Assembly: GCF_030159255.1 (NCBI RefSeq)
Contig: NZ_BSCT01000034.1
Coordinates: 20,746 to 84,745 of the forward strand
Length of the DNA stretch: 64,000 nt
Direction of reading: 5' to 3'
Source of the DNA: Bradyrhizobium sp. SSBR45G
Lineage (GTDB): Bacteria > Pseudomonadota > Alphaproteobacteria > Rhizobiales > Xanthobacteraceae
Shown: positions 1 through 7,783 of the stretch, one piece after another
Position numbering within the stretch: the first letter of the stretch is position 1
How the letters are laid out: every line of letters starts with the position of its first letter
Translations under genes and position numbers: made by a program
The notes under the pieces: generated by a model
Seen by the model: the letters and a program-made list of their open reading frames with translations, nothing else
Told to the model about the DNA's origin: nothing
Database searches by the model: none

Positions 1-460
1 AAACCTCGCAGACGTCGACCCATTCGGCCGCGGTCAGCTCGGCCATGCGGTCCGGCGTGATCTTCACCGCGCTGTGGGTCGAGCCAGCCGCGGGCACGAC
101 GATGTCGAACGCCTTCAGCGAGACGTCGCAATAGACCGGCAGCGGTGCTTTCAGCCCGAACGGGCAGACGCCGCCGACTTCGTGTCCGGTGATGTCGGCG
201 ACCTCGTCGAGGCCCAGCATCTTCGGCTTGCCGCCAAAGGCCGCCTTGACCTTCTTGTTGTCCATCCGCGCATGGCCGGCGGCAACGATCAGGATGACGC
301 GGTCGCCGACGCGCAGCGAGAGCGTCTTGGCGATGCGGGCCGGCTCGACGCCATAGGCCTCTGCCGCGAGCGCCACGGTCGCGGAGCTCTGGCTGGAGAC
401 GAGGACGTCGATGTCGGGGGCTTTTTCGGCGAAGAAGGCGCGGACGGATTCAAGGCTCAT
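1..460 (-). CDS. YbaK/EbsC family aminoacyl-tRNA deacylase (partial, C-terminus outside window)
   Basis: The reverse strand reads MSLESVRAFFAEKAPDIDV and continues open to the window edge, so the C-terminus is missing. The body matches the YbaK/ProX editing fold: a lysine-containing AGHARMDNKK stretch, GKPKMLG, and the typical GHEVGGVCPFGL loop. Family members hydrolyse mischarged Cys- or Ala-tRNAs in trans in the cytoplasm. The ATG lies inside the last codons of the upstream haloacid dehalogenase gene (11-bp overlap), which implies translational coupling. The exact substrate specificity cannot be told from the sequence. Confidence 0.85.
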   Translation of the reverse strand, partial: MSLESVRAFFAEKAPDIDVLVSSQSSATVALAAEAYGVEPARIAKTLSLRVGDRVILIVAAGHARMDNKKVKAAFGGKPKMLGLDEVADITGHEVGGVCPFGLKAPLPVYCDVSLKAFDIVVPAAGSTHSAVKITPDRMAELTAAEWVDVCEV

Positions 461-1205
461 GTGTGGCGGCGATCTCGGGCAATTCGGACAGCGCAGCAAT
501 ACGATAATCGGGCGCAAAACCCAACTCGTCCATCTGGGTACGGAGCGCCTTGAACAAGGTGAGCGGTGCGACCAGCGCGGTCTCGCTGCACGCCGCGGCC
601 AGGGCCTGCGGACTGACGCGCTCGATCCAGGCGACGCTCAATCCGAACGCCTTGGCGCCGCAGACGTCCCAGGGATTGGAGGACACGAACAACACCTCGG
701 CGGGTGCAACACCCAACGTCTCCTCGATCAGCGCGTAGGCCATTGGACTCGGCTTGAAGATCTGATGGGCATCGACGCTGATCACGGCATCGAGCAACGT
801 GCCGAAGCCGCTGGCCTTGACGAGGCCGTCGAGCATCGCGGGGCTGCCGTTGGAGAGGATCGCGAGCCGATGATCTCTCATCGCGGCGAGCGCGGCCTGC
901 GCATCGGGGTAGGGCTCGAGATCGAGGTACTTGGCGGTGATGCGATCAAGTGTGGCTGCATCGGCCTGCAGTCCGAGAACGCGCAGCGTGTAGATCAGGG
1001 ACTCGCGGGTGATGGTGGCGAAATCCTCGTAGCGTTGCATCAGCGAGCGCAGCCAGGAATATTCCAGCTGCTTGATGCGCCAGATCTGCGTGATGATGTC
1101 GCCCTGGCCGGGAAACGCCTGCTCGGTGACGGTCGCGACCGACTGGATGTCGTACAGCGTGCCATAGGCGTCGAAGACCACGGCTTTGAAGGGCACGGTG
1201 CTCAC
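450..1205 (-). CDS. Haloacid dehalogenase type II (L-2-haloacid dehalogenase-like)
   Basis: 251 aa, the usual length for class II 2-haloacid dehalogenases of the HAD superfamily, which hydrolyse L-2-haloalkanoates to D-2-hydroxyacids. Motif I is VFDAYGTLYD with the nucleophile Asp12. Motif II is LSNGSP, the Lys motif is IFKPSPMAY, and motif III is VSSNPWDVCGAKAFG, followed by a Trp-Ile. The SSNxWDxxGAK signature is specific to this subfamily rather than to generic HAD phosphatases. It lies upstream of, and overlaps, the YbaK gene. The in vivo substrate is not shown by the sequence. Confidence 0.88.
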   Translation of the reverse strand: MSTVPFKAVVFDAYGTLYDIQSVATVTEQAFPGQGDIITQIWRIKQLEYSWLRSLMQRYEDFATITRESLIYTLRVLGLQADAATLDRITAKYLDLEPYPDAQAALAAMRDHRLAILSNGSPAMLDGLVKASGFGTLLDAVISVDAHQIFKPSPMAYALIEETLGVAPAEVLFVSSNPWDVCGAKAFGLSVAWIERVSPQALAAACSETALVAPLTLFKALRTQMDELGFAPDYRIAALSELPEIAATHEP

Positions 1206-1259
1206 CTGTCGAAAAGCAGACCGGCGCGATGACAGGTGGTCACCGCGCCTGGAGCGATG

Positions 1260-2144
1260 TCAGATGCCCAGCAGCTTGCGGGCGTTGGCCTTCAGCACCT
1301 TCGGCCGGATCTCGTCGCGGATGTCGAGCTTGGCGAAATCGGCGAGCCAGCGGTCGGGCGTGATCACCGGCCAGTCCGAGCCGAACAGCATCTTGTCCTG
1401 CAGAATCGAGTTGATGTAGCGCACCAGGATCGGCGGGAAGTATTTCGGCGACCAGCCGGAGAGGTCGATGTAGACGTTCGGCTTGTGGGTCGCGACCGAC
1501 AGCGCCTCCTCCTGCCACGGGAAGGACGGGTGCGCGAGGATGATCTTGAGGTCGGGGAAATCGGCCGCGACGTCGTCCATGTACATCGGGTTGGAGTATT
1601 TCAGCCGCATCCCCATGCCGCCCGGCATGCCCGAACCGACGCCGGTCTGGCCGGTGTGGAACAGCGCGATCGCGCCGCCATCGTTGATCGCCTCGTAGAG
1701 CGGGTAGGCGAGGCGGTCGTTGGCGTAGAAGCCCTGCATGGTCGGATGGAATTTGAAGCCGCGGACGCCGTACTCCTCGATCAGCCGGCGTGCCTCGCGC
1801 ACGCCGAGCTTGCCCTTGTGCGGATCGATTGACACGAAGGGGATCAGCACGTCGAGATGCTCGGAGGCGATCTCCAGCATCTCTTCATTTTTGTAGCGGC
1901 GGAAGCCGGTCTCGCGCTCGGCATCGACTGGAAAGATCACGGCGGCGATGTTCTTCGAGCGATAATAGGCGGCCGTCTCCGGCACGGTCGGCGGATGCTT
2001 GTGCGGCGACTTGAAGTACTCGGCCATCTGCGCCTGGAAATCATCATAGCCGTCGTCGCCGTGCATGCCGCAGGGCTCCTCGGCATGGGTGTGGATGTCG
2101 ATGGCGACGACGTCGTCGATCTTGGGCAGAGCGAGCTTGGGCAT
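1260..2144 (-). CDS. Amidohydrolase family protein (metal-dependent TIM-barrel hydrolase)
   Basis: 294 aa from ATG 2144, which has GGGAACG as its ribosome site; the frame stays open upstream but that part is non-coding in character. Amidohydrolase-2 features are visible: the metal-binding IDIHTH pair (His18, His20), GFKFHPTMQGFYAND, the metal ligand in LFHTGQTG, ILAHPSFPWQ and the terminal metal Asp in LFGSDWP. The family includes decarboxylases of the ACMSD/resorcylate type as well as hydrolases. The exact reaction is not determinable. It is transcribed away from rpmJ with a TATAAT promoter just upstream. Confidence 0.82.
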   Translation of the reverse strand: MPKLALPKIDDVVAIDIHTHAEEPCGMHGDDGYDDFQAQMAEYFKSPHKHPPTVPETAAYYRSKNIAAVIFPVDAERETGFRRYKNEEMLEIASEHLDVLIPFVSIDPHKGKLGVREARRLIEEYGVRGFKFHPTMQGFYANDRLAYPLYEAINDGGAIALFHTGQTGVGSGMPGGMGMRLKYSNPMYMDDVAADFPDLKIILAHPSFPWQEEALSVATHKPNVYIDLSGWSPKYFPPILVRYINSILQDKMLFGSDWPVITPDRWLADFAKLDIRDEIRPKVLKANARKLLGI

Positions 2145-2183
2145 GGGCGTTCCCGGTGGTTGGTTCTTGGCTTTGTAAAATTG

Positions 2184-2220
2184 ATTATACCATATAACGA
2201 ATTTGGCAATCGCCAATTCG
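2184..2220 (-). promoter_or_regulatory. Candidate promoter and palindromic operator of the amidohydrolase gene
   Basis: On the minus strand an exact TATAAT lies at 2189-2184, about 40 bases upstream of the start codon. Directly upstream, 2198-2220 forms an imperfect palindrome, CGAATT(t)GGC-aatc-GCCAATTCG, which would cover the -35 region. No good TTGACA is placed at 17 bp, so activation or repression by a dimeric regulator is inferred only. Confidence 0.4.
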
Positions 2221-2413
2221 GCCGGCGGCTGGTTCCTCTCTTACCCTCCTCCGGCGCGGGGTCTGTTGAAGTCGGCGCCACAATCGTTGACATCCGGCGG
2301 GTCGGTGGTTAGAAACCGGGCCGATCCGGGCGACTTGGTCGCTAGCGGAATTCGATTTCTATTTGCCACTTCCGGCCTGTCCAACACGGCCTTTCAACGT
2401 ATCAGGATGTCCC

Positions 2414-2539
2414 ATGAAGGTCCGTAACTCGCTGAAGTCGCTGCGTGGCCGCCATCGCGCCAACCGTCTGGTCCGCCGCAAGGGCCGTGTCTACGTGATC
2501 AACAAGGTCCAGCGCCGCTTCAAGGCGCGCCAGGGCTGA
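2414..2539 (+). CDS. rpmJ: 50S ribosomal protein L36
   Basis: A 41-aa protein starting MKVRNSLKSLRGRHRANRLV and ending RRFKARQG. It matches bacterial L36 of the 41-residue alphaproteobacterial form, in which the Cys/His zinc ligands of classical L36 are absent. It is a basic structural protein of the large ribosomal subunit. It stands alone, not in the spc operon, as is usual for this form. A hairpin follows the stop codon. Confidence 0.95.
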   Translation: MKVRNSLKSLRGRHRANRLVRRKGRVYVINKVQRRFKARQG

Positions 2540-2566
2540 TCGACGAGATATCCCCCATCGGGAAAA

Positions 2567-2584
2567 ACCCGCTCACGGGTCTTT
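2567..2584 (+). terminator. Weak terminator after rpmJ
   Basis: ACCCG-ctca-CGGGT stem-loop 27 bases after the rpmJ stop, followed by CTTT. The stem is short and the T-run poor. Confidence 0.4.
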
Positions 2585-2634
2585 GACGCGCGTGCTGCTT
2601 TGCAGGACGCGCTGACTGCGTCTAGACTTGCGGG

Positions 2635-3264
2635 ATGGTCATCAGATCTCTGCGGGCGGTCCTGCTCGCTACCCTCGTCCTTTCGGTTCCGCACCTTGCC
2701 TCTGCGCAGGGTGACCCAAAGGCGGTCACCAAGCCCAAGCCTCCCGAGGCGCCCGCCAAGCTGCCGAAGGTTGGCGCCGACAGGACCAAGGGCCTCGATT
2801 TCCTGTTCGGTGCCCTGAAAGCGGCCCCTGACGACATCAGCGCCAAGCACGTCGAGGCCCGGATCTGGGCGATCTGGCTGCAGACCCCGAGCGACACCGT
2901 CGCGCTGCTGATGTCGCGCTCCAAAGCCGCGATGGACGCGCGGCAGAACGAGGTGGCGCTCAAGCTGCTCGATTCGGTCATCAAGCTCCGTCCCGACTAT
3001 GTCGAAGCCTGGAATCGCCGGGCCACAATATATTACCTTCAGAACGACTATGGCCGGTCGCTCTCCGACATCCAGCAGGTTCTGCTGCGCGAGCCCAGGC
3101 ATTTCGGCGCGCTCGCCGGCCTCGGCATGATCATGCAGGACCTCGGCGAGGAAAAACGGGCGCTGGATGCCTTCCGCAAGGCGCTGGAGGTCAATCCGCA
3201 CCTGGAAAAGGTGCCGGATCTCGTCAAAACCCTCACCGAGAAGGTCGAGGGCCGCGACATCTAG
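2635..3264 (+). CDS. Secreted TPR-repeat protein
   Basis: 209 aa with a signal peptide (MVIRSLRAVLLATLVLSVPH, cleavage near ASA-QG) followed by a Pro/Lys-rich linker. The second half holds about three tetratricopeptide repeats: alternating helices around WNRRATIYYLQNDYGRSL, FGALAGLGMIMQDLGEEKRA and LDAFRKALEVNPHL. TPRs mediate protein-protein contacts, so a periplasmic scaffold role is inferred. It follows rpmJ and is not clearly in an operon. No enzymatic motif is present. Confidence 0.8.
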   Translation: MVIRSLRAVLLATLVLSVPHLASAQGDPKAVTKPKPPEAPAKLPKVGADRTKGLDFLFGALKAAPDDISAKHVEARIWAIWLQTPSDTVALLMSRSKAAMDARQNEVALKLLDSVIKLRPDYVEAWNRRATIYYLQNDYGRSLSDIQQVLLREPRHFGALAGLGMIMQDLGEEKRALDAFRKALEVNPHLEKVPDLVKTLTEKVEGRDI

Positions 3265-3364
3265 CCGTAACGGTCGATTAACCATGTCCGGACGGCCGTC
3301 CTTGCCGGTGCGGCCGCGCGAACCTAGCTGCCTCTCGACGACGAAGCGCGGCAGGAGAGACGCA

Positions 3365-3619
3365 ATGCGGCGGGCGGTGCTGACGGCAGCGCTGGTGATG
3401 GTGACGCTGTCGGCCGCGCGGGCCGATGATCCGGATCTGTTCTGGGTGGTCGGGAATCGCGCCACGAATCGCTGCGAGATCGTGACCAGCAACCCGGTCA
3501 TCTCGATCATGGGCGACATCTGGTTCGCGTCCGGTCCCTTCAGATCGAAGGATGACGCCAAGCTCGCGCGATCCACGATCAACGCGTGCCCGAACAAGGA
3601 CCTGACGCAGGAGGACTGA
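3365..3619 (+). CDS. Small secreted hypothetical protein
   Basis: 84 aa from ATG 3365, preceded by a good AGGAG ribosome site. It has an N-terminal signal peptide (MRRAVLTAALVMVTLSAARA) and a mature part of about 64 aa with two cysteines (NRCEIV and NACPN) that could form a disulphide. FWVVGNRATNRCEIV and GPFRSKDDAKLAR resemble the many short periplasmic proteins of Bradyrhizobium. Function unknown. Confidence 0.7.
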   Translation: MRRAVLTAALVMVTLSAARADDPDLFWVVGNRATNRCEIVTSNPVISIMGDIWFASGPFRSKDDAKLARSTINACPNKDLTQED

Positions 3620-3647
3620 TCGGCTTGCCCGTGCGCGGGCCGGCCGC

Positions 3648-3830
3648 TCAGTGGAAGGCGGTGCTGCGGCGCTCCGGCAGGCCGTACTGTACGGCGGCGG
3701 CGTAGAGCTGGGCAATCTCGGCCTCGAGATGCTCGTTGACCAGCAGCAGGGCCTTCAGCGCGCCGCGGATGTCGCCATTGCAGCTTGCGACGATCTCGTC
3801 GATTGCTGCCTCGCTTGAACGAAAGCTCAT
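3648..3830 (-). CDS. Small hypothetical protein
   Basis: 60 aa, starting MSFRSSEAAIDEIVASCNGD, with GGAGG placed 8-10 bases before the ATG. Residues 10-45 look helical, with a regular hydrophobic pattern (ALKALLLVNEHLEAEIAQL), so a small cytoplasmic coiled-coil or helical protein is likely. It is convergent with the preceding small secreted gene. Function not recognised. Confidence 0.6.
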   Translation of the reverse strand: MSFRSSEAAIDEIVASCNGDIRGALKALLLVNEHLEAEIAQLYAAAVQYGLPERRSTAFH

Positions 3831-4082
3831 CGGTAACCCCCTCCCAAAACACCAAACTAAACGCAGGGCCGGTCATCGCAGGTGACTTCGTGCAATGACC
3901 CAACCGGAAGTAATTCACGGTCATCAGCCGATTGCGAGGAAAAGTCCCGACCATGGTTATAAAATGGCCGACGACGCCGTGATGACAGGATTTGCGGCCG
4001 AAACGACCCGGCATCGCCTTTGGATCTGCAACTCTCGGCCTTCTCGCCCGTAACTGTCCTTGTGACCGGCAGAAAACTATCA

Positions 4083-5042
4083 ATGATTTCAATGTTCTTA
4101 GTGGGCGCTTTGGCATTGCTGGCGCTCGTGACACGGGCTGGCGTGGTGGTGGTCGAGCGCCGCTATCCGGCGCAAGGGCAGGCCGTCGATGTCAACGGGG
4201 CCAGCATCAATCTTGTGGATATCGGGCCGCGCGACGGCCAGGGGCCGCCATTGTTGCTGCTTCATGGTGCGAGCTCGAACCTCGAGGCGATGCGCAAGCC
4301 GCTCGGCGATCTCCTGGCGCAGCGCCACCGGGTGCTGCTGGCCGACCGTCCGGGCCATGGCTGGAGCCCGCGCGAGCGCGACGAGGACTCGACGCCCGCT
4401 CTGCAGGCCCGGATGCTCGACGAAGCGCTCGGCCGTCTCGGCGTCGACCGCGTCATCCTGGTGGTGCATTCCTGGAGCGGCGCGCTCGGCCTGCGGATGG
4501 CGCTCGACTTTCCCAGCCGTGTCGCCGGCCTGGTGATGCTTGCGCCGGTCGCCTATCCCTGGCGCGGCGGGGTCGGCGGCTACAATGTCGCCGTCACCAC
4601 GCCCGTCGTCGGGCCGTTGCTGGCGCATACCATCACGCTGCCGCTCGGCCTGGCGCTGATGGCGCCGGGCGCCCGCGGCGTGTTCGCGCCGCAGCAGATG
4701 CCGGACGATTTCGTCGAGCAGACCGCGACGCCGCTGCTGTTGCGGCCGCGCGAATTCATGGCCAACGCGCGCGATCTCGTCACCCTGAAGCAGGCGGTCA
4801 TCGAGCAGTCGCCGCGGTATGGCGAGATCAAGGCTGCGGTCACGATCGTGGCGGGCGACGCCGACAGGACGGTCTACACCGACATCCATTCCCGCCCGCT
4901 CGCCAAGGTCATCCCGCAGGCGCGGCTGATCGTGCTGCCGGAGCTCGGCCACATGGTTCAGAACGCCGTCCCGGAGCTCGTGGCCAGTGAGGTCGAGCGG
5001 ATGGTCGCCGCGGTCGCGCCCGTGGACGCATCGGGGCCCTGA
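4083..5042 (+). CDS. Alpha/beta hydrolase, membrane-anchored
   Basis: About 319 aa. ATG 4083 or ATG 4092 is the preferred start, because both directly precede a hydrophobic anchor (MFLVGALALLALVTRAGVVV); a longer in-frame TTG start at 4020 looks unlikely. The alpha/beta hydrolase core shows LLLHGASSN (oxyanion loop), the nucleophile elbow VVHSWSGALG, the acid region VAGDADRTV and the His in ELGHMVQ. It is probably an esterase or lipase-like enzyme facing the periplasm. Substrate unknown. A strong bidirectional terminator follows. Confidence 0.8.
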   Translation: MISMFLVGALALLALVTRAGVVVVERRYPAQGQAVDVNGASINLVDIGPRDGQGPPLLLLHGASSNLEAMRKPLGDLLAQRHRVLLADRPGHGWSPRERDEDSTPALQARMLDEALGRLGVDRVILVVHSWSGALGLRMALDFPSRVAGLVMLAPVAYPWRGGVGGYNVAVTTPVVGPLLAHTITLPLGLALMAPGARGVFAPQQMPDDFVEQTATPLLLRPREFMANARDLVTLKQAVIEQSPRYGEIKAAVTIVAGDADRTVYTDIHSRPLAKVIPQARLIVLPELGHMVQNAVPELVASEVERMVAAVAPVDASGP

Positions 5043-5046
5043 CAGA

Positions 5047-5073
5047 AAAGCCCCGGCCGTCGGCCGGGGCTTT
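5047..5073. terminator. Bidirectional terminator between hydrolase and cytochrome c genes
   Basis: AAA-GCCCCGGCC-gtc-GGCCGGGGC-TTT forms a perfect 9-bp GC stem flanked by A- and T-tracts. It sits between two convergent genes and can serve both. Confidence 0.85.
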
Positions 5074-5107
5074 GCAATCCTCTGCGCCGGGCGCAGCCGG
5101 TGGCGGC

Positions 5108-5503
5108 TTACTGCTTCTGCTTGCCGTCCTTGTCGAACGACGACACATACGCCCAGAGGTTGTTGACCTCGGTCTCGTTCTTGATGCCCGCGAAGGTCAT
5201 CTTGGTGCCGGGGATCTTGGCCTTGGGGTCCTTGATGTATTCCTTGAAGACCGCCTCGTTCCAGGTGATGCCCGAATTCTTGTTGGCCTCGGAATAGTTG
5301 TAGTCCGGCGCGCTGCCCGACTTGCGGCCGTCGAGGCCGTTGAGTTCCGGGCCGACCTTGTTCTTCGCCCCTTCGCCGATCGCATGGCAGGGCAGGCACT
5401 TGTTGAAGGACGTCTTGCCGGCGGCAGCGTCCTGCGCCAGCGCGGCCGTCGCCAGCGACGACGAGGCGATCATGACCAGCGCGCTCAAAGTCAGTTTCTT
5501 CAT
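5108..5503 (-). CDS. cycA: Soluble class I cytochrome c (cytochrome c2/c550 type)
   Basis: 131 aa with a Sec signal peptide (MKKLTLSALVMIASSSLATA, cleavage after ALA). The single heme site is CLPCH (Cys36, Cys39, His40), and the sixth ligand is probably Met102 in GTKMTFAG. VGPELNGLDGRKSG and the KIPGTKM loop are typical of the mitochondrial-like cytochrome c2 family. It is a periplasmic electron carrier between the bc1 complex and terminal oxidases or reductases. The symbol follows the Bradyrhizobium c550 gene by recognition of the sequence type; a paralogue is possible. Confidence 0.88.
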   Translation of the reverse strand: MKKLTLSALVMIASSSLATAALAQDAAAGKTSFNKCLPCHAIGEGAKNKVGPELNGLDGRKSGSAPDYNYSEANKNSGITWNEAVFKEYIKDPKAKIPGTKMTFAGIKNETEVNNLWAYVSSFDKDGKQKQ

Positions 5504-5711
5504 GGATCAAGCTCTGTGGGGTTACGAGACGAGTTTGTGCGCAGGTTGTGGCATGGCCCCGGGCGACGCACAAGCGGGGAAGCGGCGGCGGAAGGCAGCA
5601 CAAAGGCGGAGCGCGGTGCCCCGCCGCAGGCCGCCCGGCTGATCCGCTGCCTATCCAAAGCGTTTCGGTTGTGATTGATAGGCCGACACCAATCGAGCCG
5701 GAGACAACGCG

Positions 5712-7205
5712 ATGGCGATCATGATGCCGGAAGCCGATCAGGCGGTGCTGGCGCGCCGCGACGGGATCGTTGCTGCACTGCGTGCGATCGTGCCCGGCGA
5801 GGGCGTCATCGACAGCGCCGCGGAGATGATCCCCTACGAGTCCGACGGATTGATGGCCTACCGGCAGCCGCCGATGGTGGTGGTGCTGCCGGAGACCACG
5901 GCGCAGGTTTCGCAGGTCCTGAAATACTGCCATGACCAAGGCATCAAGGTGGTTCCCCGCGGCTCCGGCACGTCGCTGTCGGGCGGCGCGCTGCCGCTCG
6001 CCGACGGCGTGCTGCTCGGCCTCGGCAAGTTCAAGCGCATCCGCGACATCGATTTCGACAACCGCGTCGTCGTCACCGAGCCCGGGGTCACCAACCTCGC
6101 CATCAGCCAGGCGGTGGCGCATGCCGGCTTCTACTACGCGCCCGATCCGTCGTCGCAGATCGCCTGCTCGATCGGCGGCAATGTCGCGGAGAATTCCGGC
6201 GGCGTGCACTGCCTCAAATATGGCATGACCACCAACAACGTGCTCGGCTGCGAGATCGTGCTGATGACCGGCGAGGTGCTGCGCATCGGAGGCAAGTGCG
6301 CCGAGAACGCCGGCTATGATCTGATGGGCCTGATCACCGGCTCGGAGGGCCTGCTCGGCGTCGTCACCGAGGTGACGGTGCGCATCCTGCAGAAGCCGGA
6401 GACGGCCCGCGCGCTGATGGTCGGATTCGCCGAAGTCGAGGCGGCCGGCGAATGCGTCGCGCGCATCATCGGCGCCGGCATCATCCCCGGCGGCATGGAG
6501 ATGATGGACAAGCCGGCGATCCACGCCGCCGAGGCCTTCGTCCATGCCGGCTATCCGCTCGACGTCGAGGCGCTGCTGATCATCGAGCTCGACGGCCCCG
6601 GCGTCGAGGTCGACGAGTTGATCGGCCGCGTCGAAGCGATCGCCAATGGCTGCGGCTCGACCACCTGCCGGATCTCGACCTCCGAGGCCGAGCGCAATTT
6701 GTTCTGGGCCGGCCGCAAGGCGGCGTTCCCCGCGGTGGGGCGGATCTCGCCGGACTATCTCTGCATGGACGGCACCATCCCGCGCGGTGCGCTGCCGAAG
6801 GCCTTGGCGCGCATCCGCGAGCTGTCGGAAAAATACCAGCTCGGCTGCGCCAACGTGTTCCATGCCGGCGACGGCAACCTGCATCCGCTGATCCTCTACG
6901 ACGCCAACAAGCCCGGCGAGATGGAGCGCGCCGAAGCCTTCGGCGCCGACATCCTGCGCTGCTGCGTCGAGCTCGGCGGCGTCCTGACCGGCGAGCACGG
7001 CGTCGGCATCGAGAAGCGCGACCTGATGCCGGAAATGTTTTCCGAGATCGACCTCAACCAGCAGCAGCGCGTGAAATGCGCCTTCGACAGCCAGGGCCTG
7101 CTCAACCCGGGCAAGGTGTTTCCGACCCTGCACCGCTGCGCGGAGCTGGGGCGGATGCACGTCCACGGCGGCAAGCTGGCGTTCCCGGATCTGCCGAGGT
7201 TCTGA
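5712..7205 (+). CDS. glcD: Glycolate oxidase FAD-binding subunit GlcD
   Basis: 497 aa, start supported by GGAG 8 bases upstream. A PCMH-type FAD-binding domain (about 55-235) has VVPRGSGTSLSGG and SIGGNVAENSGG. The C-terminal FAD-oxidase domain (about 270-470) has GNLHPLI, LTGEHGVGIEKR and a final LLNPGKVFP. GlcD carries the flavin that oxidises glycolate to glyoxylate and works with GlcE and GlcF. Those partners lie at 13852-16406 on the same strand, so the usual glcDEF order is kept but interrupted by about 6.6 kb. Confidence 0.93.
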   Translation: MAIMMPEADQAVLARRDGIVAALRAIVPGEGVIDSAAEMIPYESDGLMAYRQPPMVVVLPETTAQVSQVLKYCHDQGIKVVPRGSGTSLSGGALPLADGVLLGLGKFKRIRDIDFDNRVVVTEPGVTNLAISQAVAHAGFYYAPDPSSQIACSIGGNVAENSGGVHCLKYGMTTNNVLGCEIVLMTGEVLRIGGKCAENAGYDLMGLITGSEGLLGVVTEVTVRILQKPETARALMVGFAEVEAAGECVARIIGAGIIPGGMEMMDKPAIHAAEAFVHAGYPLDVEALLIIELDGPGVEVDELIGRVEAIANGCGSTTCRISTSEAERNLFWAGRKAAFPAVGRISPDYLCMDGTIPRGALPKALARIRELSEKYQLGCANVFHAGDGNLHPLILYDANKPGEMERAEAFGADILRCCVELGGVLTGEHGVGIEKRDLMPEMFSEIDLNQQQRVKCAFDSQGLLNPGKVFPTLHRCAELGRMHVHGGKLAFPDLPRF

Positions 7206-7223
7206 GGCGCGCCGGCCTCTCCA

Positions 7224-7339
7224 CGTCATTGCGAGGCGCCCTTGCGCCGACATGTCCGCCGAAGCCCGTAGGGCGAAGGCGGAAGCAATCCAGAGTCGTG
7301 GGCGGGACCCTGGATTGCTTCGCTTCGCTCGCAATGACG
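7224..7339. repeat. Palindromic dispersed repeat (CGTCATTGCGAG family)
   Basis: The outer arms CGTCATTGCGAG (7224-7235) and CTCGCAATGACG (7328-7339) are exact inverted repeats. Inner arms GAAGCAATCCAG and CTGGATTGCTTC are also exact. Such hairpins are widely dispersed in Bradyrhizobium-type genomes. Confidence 0.8.
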
Positions 7340-7421
7340 GCGGAGAGAGCCTTTCTGACCAGTCCCCATTCCATCTCGCGAACACCCGTCGCTGCCCGCT
7401 CACGCGACGACTCTCTCCCCG

Positions 7422-7570
7422 CGTCATTCCGGGGCGCCCGCAGGGCGAGCCCGGAATCCATAACCACAGGCCGCTGTGTGAGGCACGCCGCCAGCTCCAC
7501 CTCGCTCCACCAACATCCGCCTGTGGTTATGGATTCCGGGCTCATCGCTTCGCGATGCCCCGGAATGACG
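7422..7570. repeat. Palindromic dispersed repeat (CGTCATTCCGGGGC family)
   Basis: CGTCATTCCGGGGC (7422-7435) is inverted at 7557-7570. Inner arms CCCGGAATCCATAACCACAGG and its near complement around 7520-7540 extend the hairpin. It lies about 80 bases after the preceding palindrome. Confidence 0.8.
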
Positions 7571-7682
7571 ACGGAGAGAGCCTGCCTCCCATCCACATCA
7601 TCGCCGACACACGTCCGCATCCCCGCGGCGCCTGACGCCCGGACCATGCCATCGACACCACCCTCCAAAACCATCGAGAGGG

Positions 7683-7783
7683 CGCAGGGAATGCCGGGTG
7701 AAGGCCTCACCCATGGCCCGCCTGCGAAAAAAATGCAGGCGGCAGGTACCACAGGTTCAGCCGAACATCCGGCATTCCCTGCG
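7683..7783. repeat. Third palindromic repeat (CGCAGGGAATGCCGG family)
   Basis: CGCAGGGAATGCCGG (7683-7697) is inverted exactly at 7769-7783. A second hairpin sits inside, CCGCCTGC (7718-7725) against GCAGGCGG (7735-7742), with an A-rich loop. Confidence 0.75.

Noticed and set aside
2491..4134. A 547-codon open frame on the minus strand
   Set aside because: It is antisense to the TPR and small secreted genes and lacks any family signature.
4098..7427. A 1109-codon open frame on the minus strand
   Set aside because: It runs antisense to the alpha/beta hydrolase, cycA in another frame, and glcD. Its residues are repetitive (Arg/Ala/Asp-rich) with no domain, typical of GC-rich antisense frames.
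7224..7783. Possible CRISPR array
   Set aside because: The repeats are three different palindromes, not a regularly spaced single repeat with spacers.
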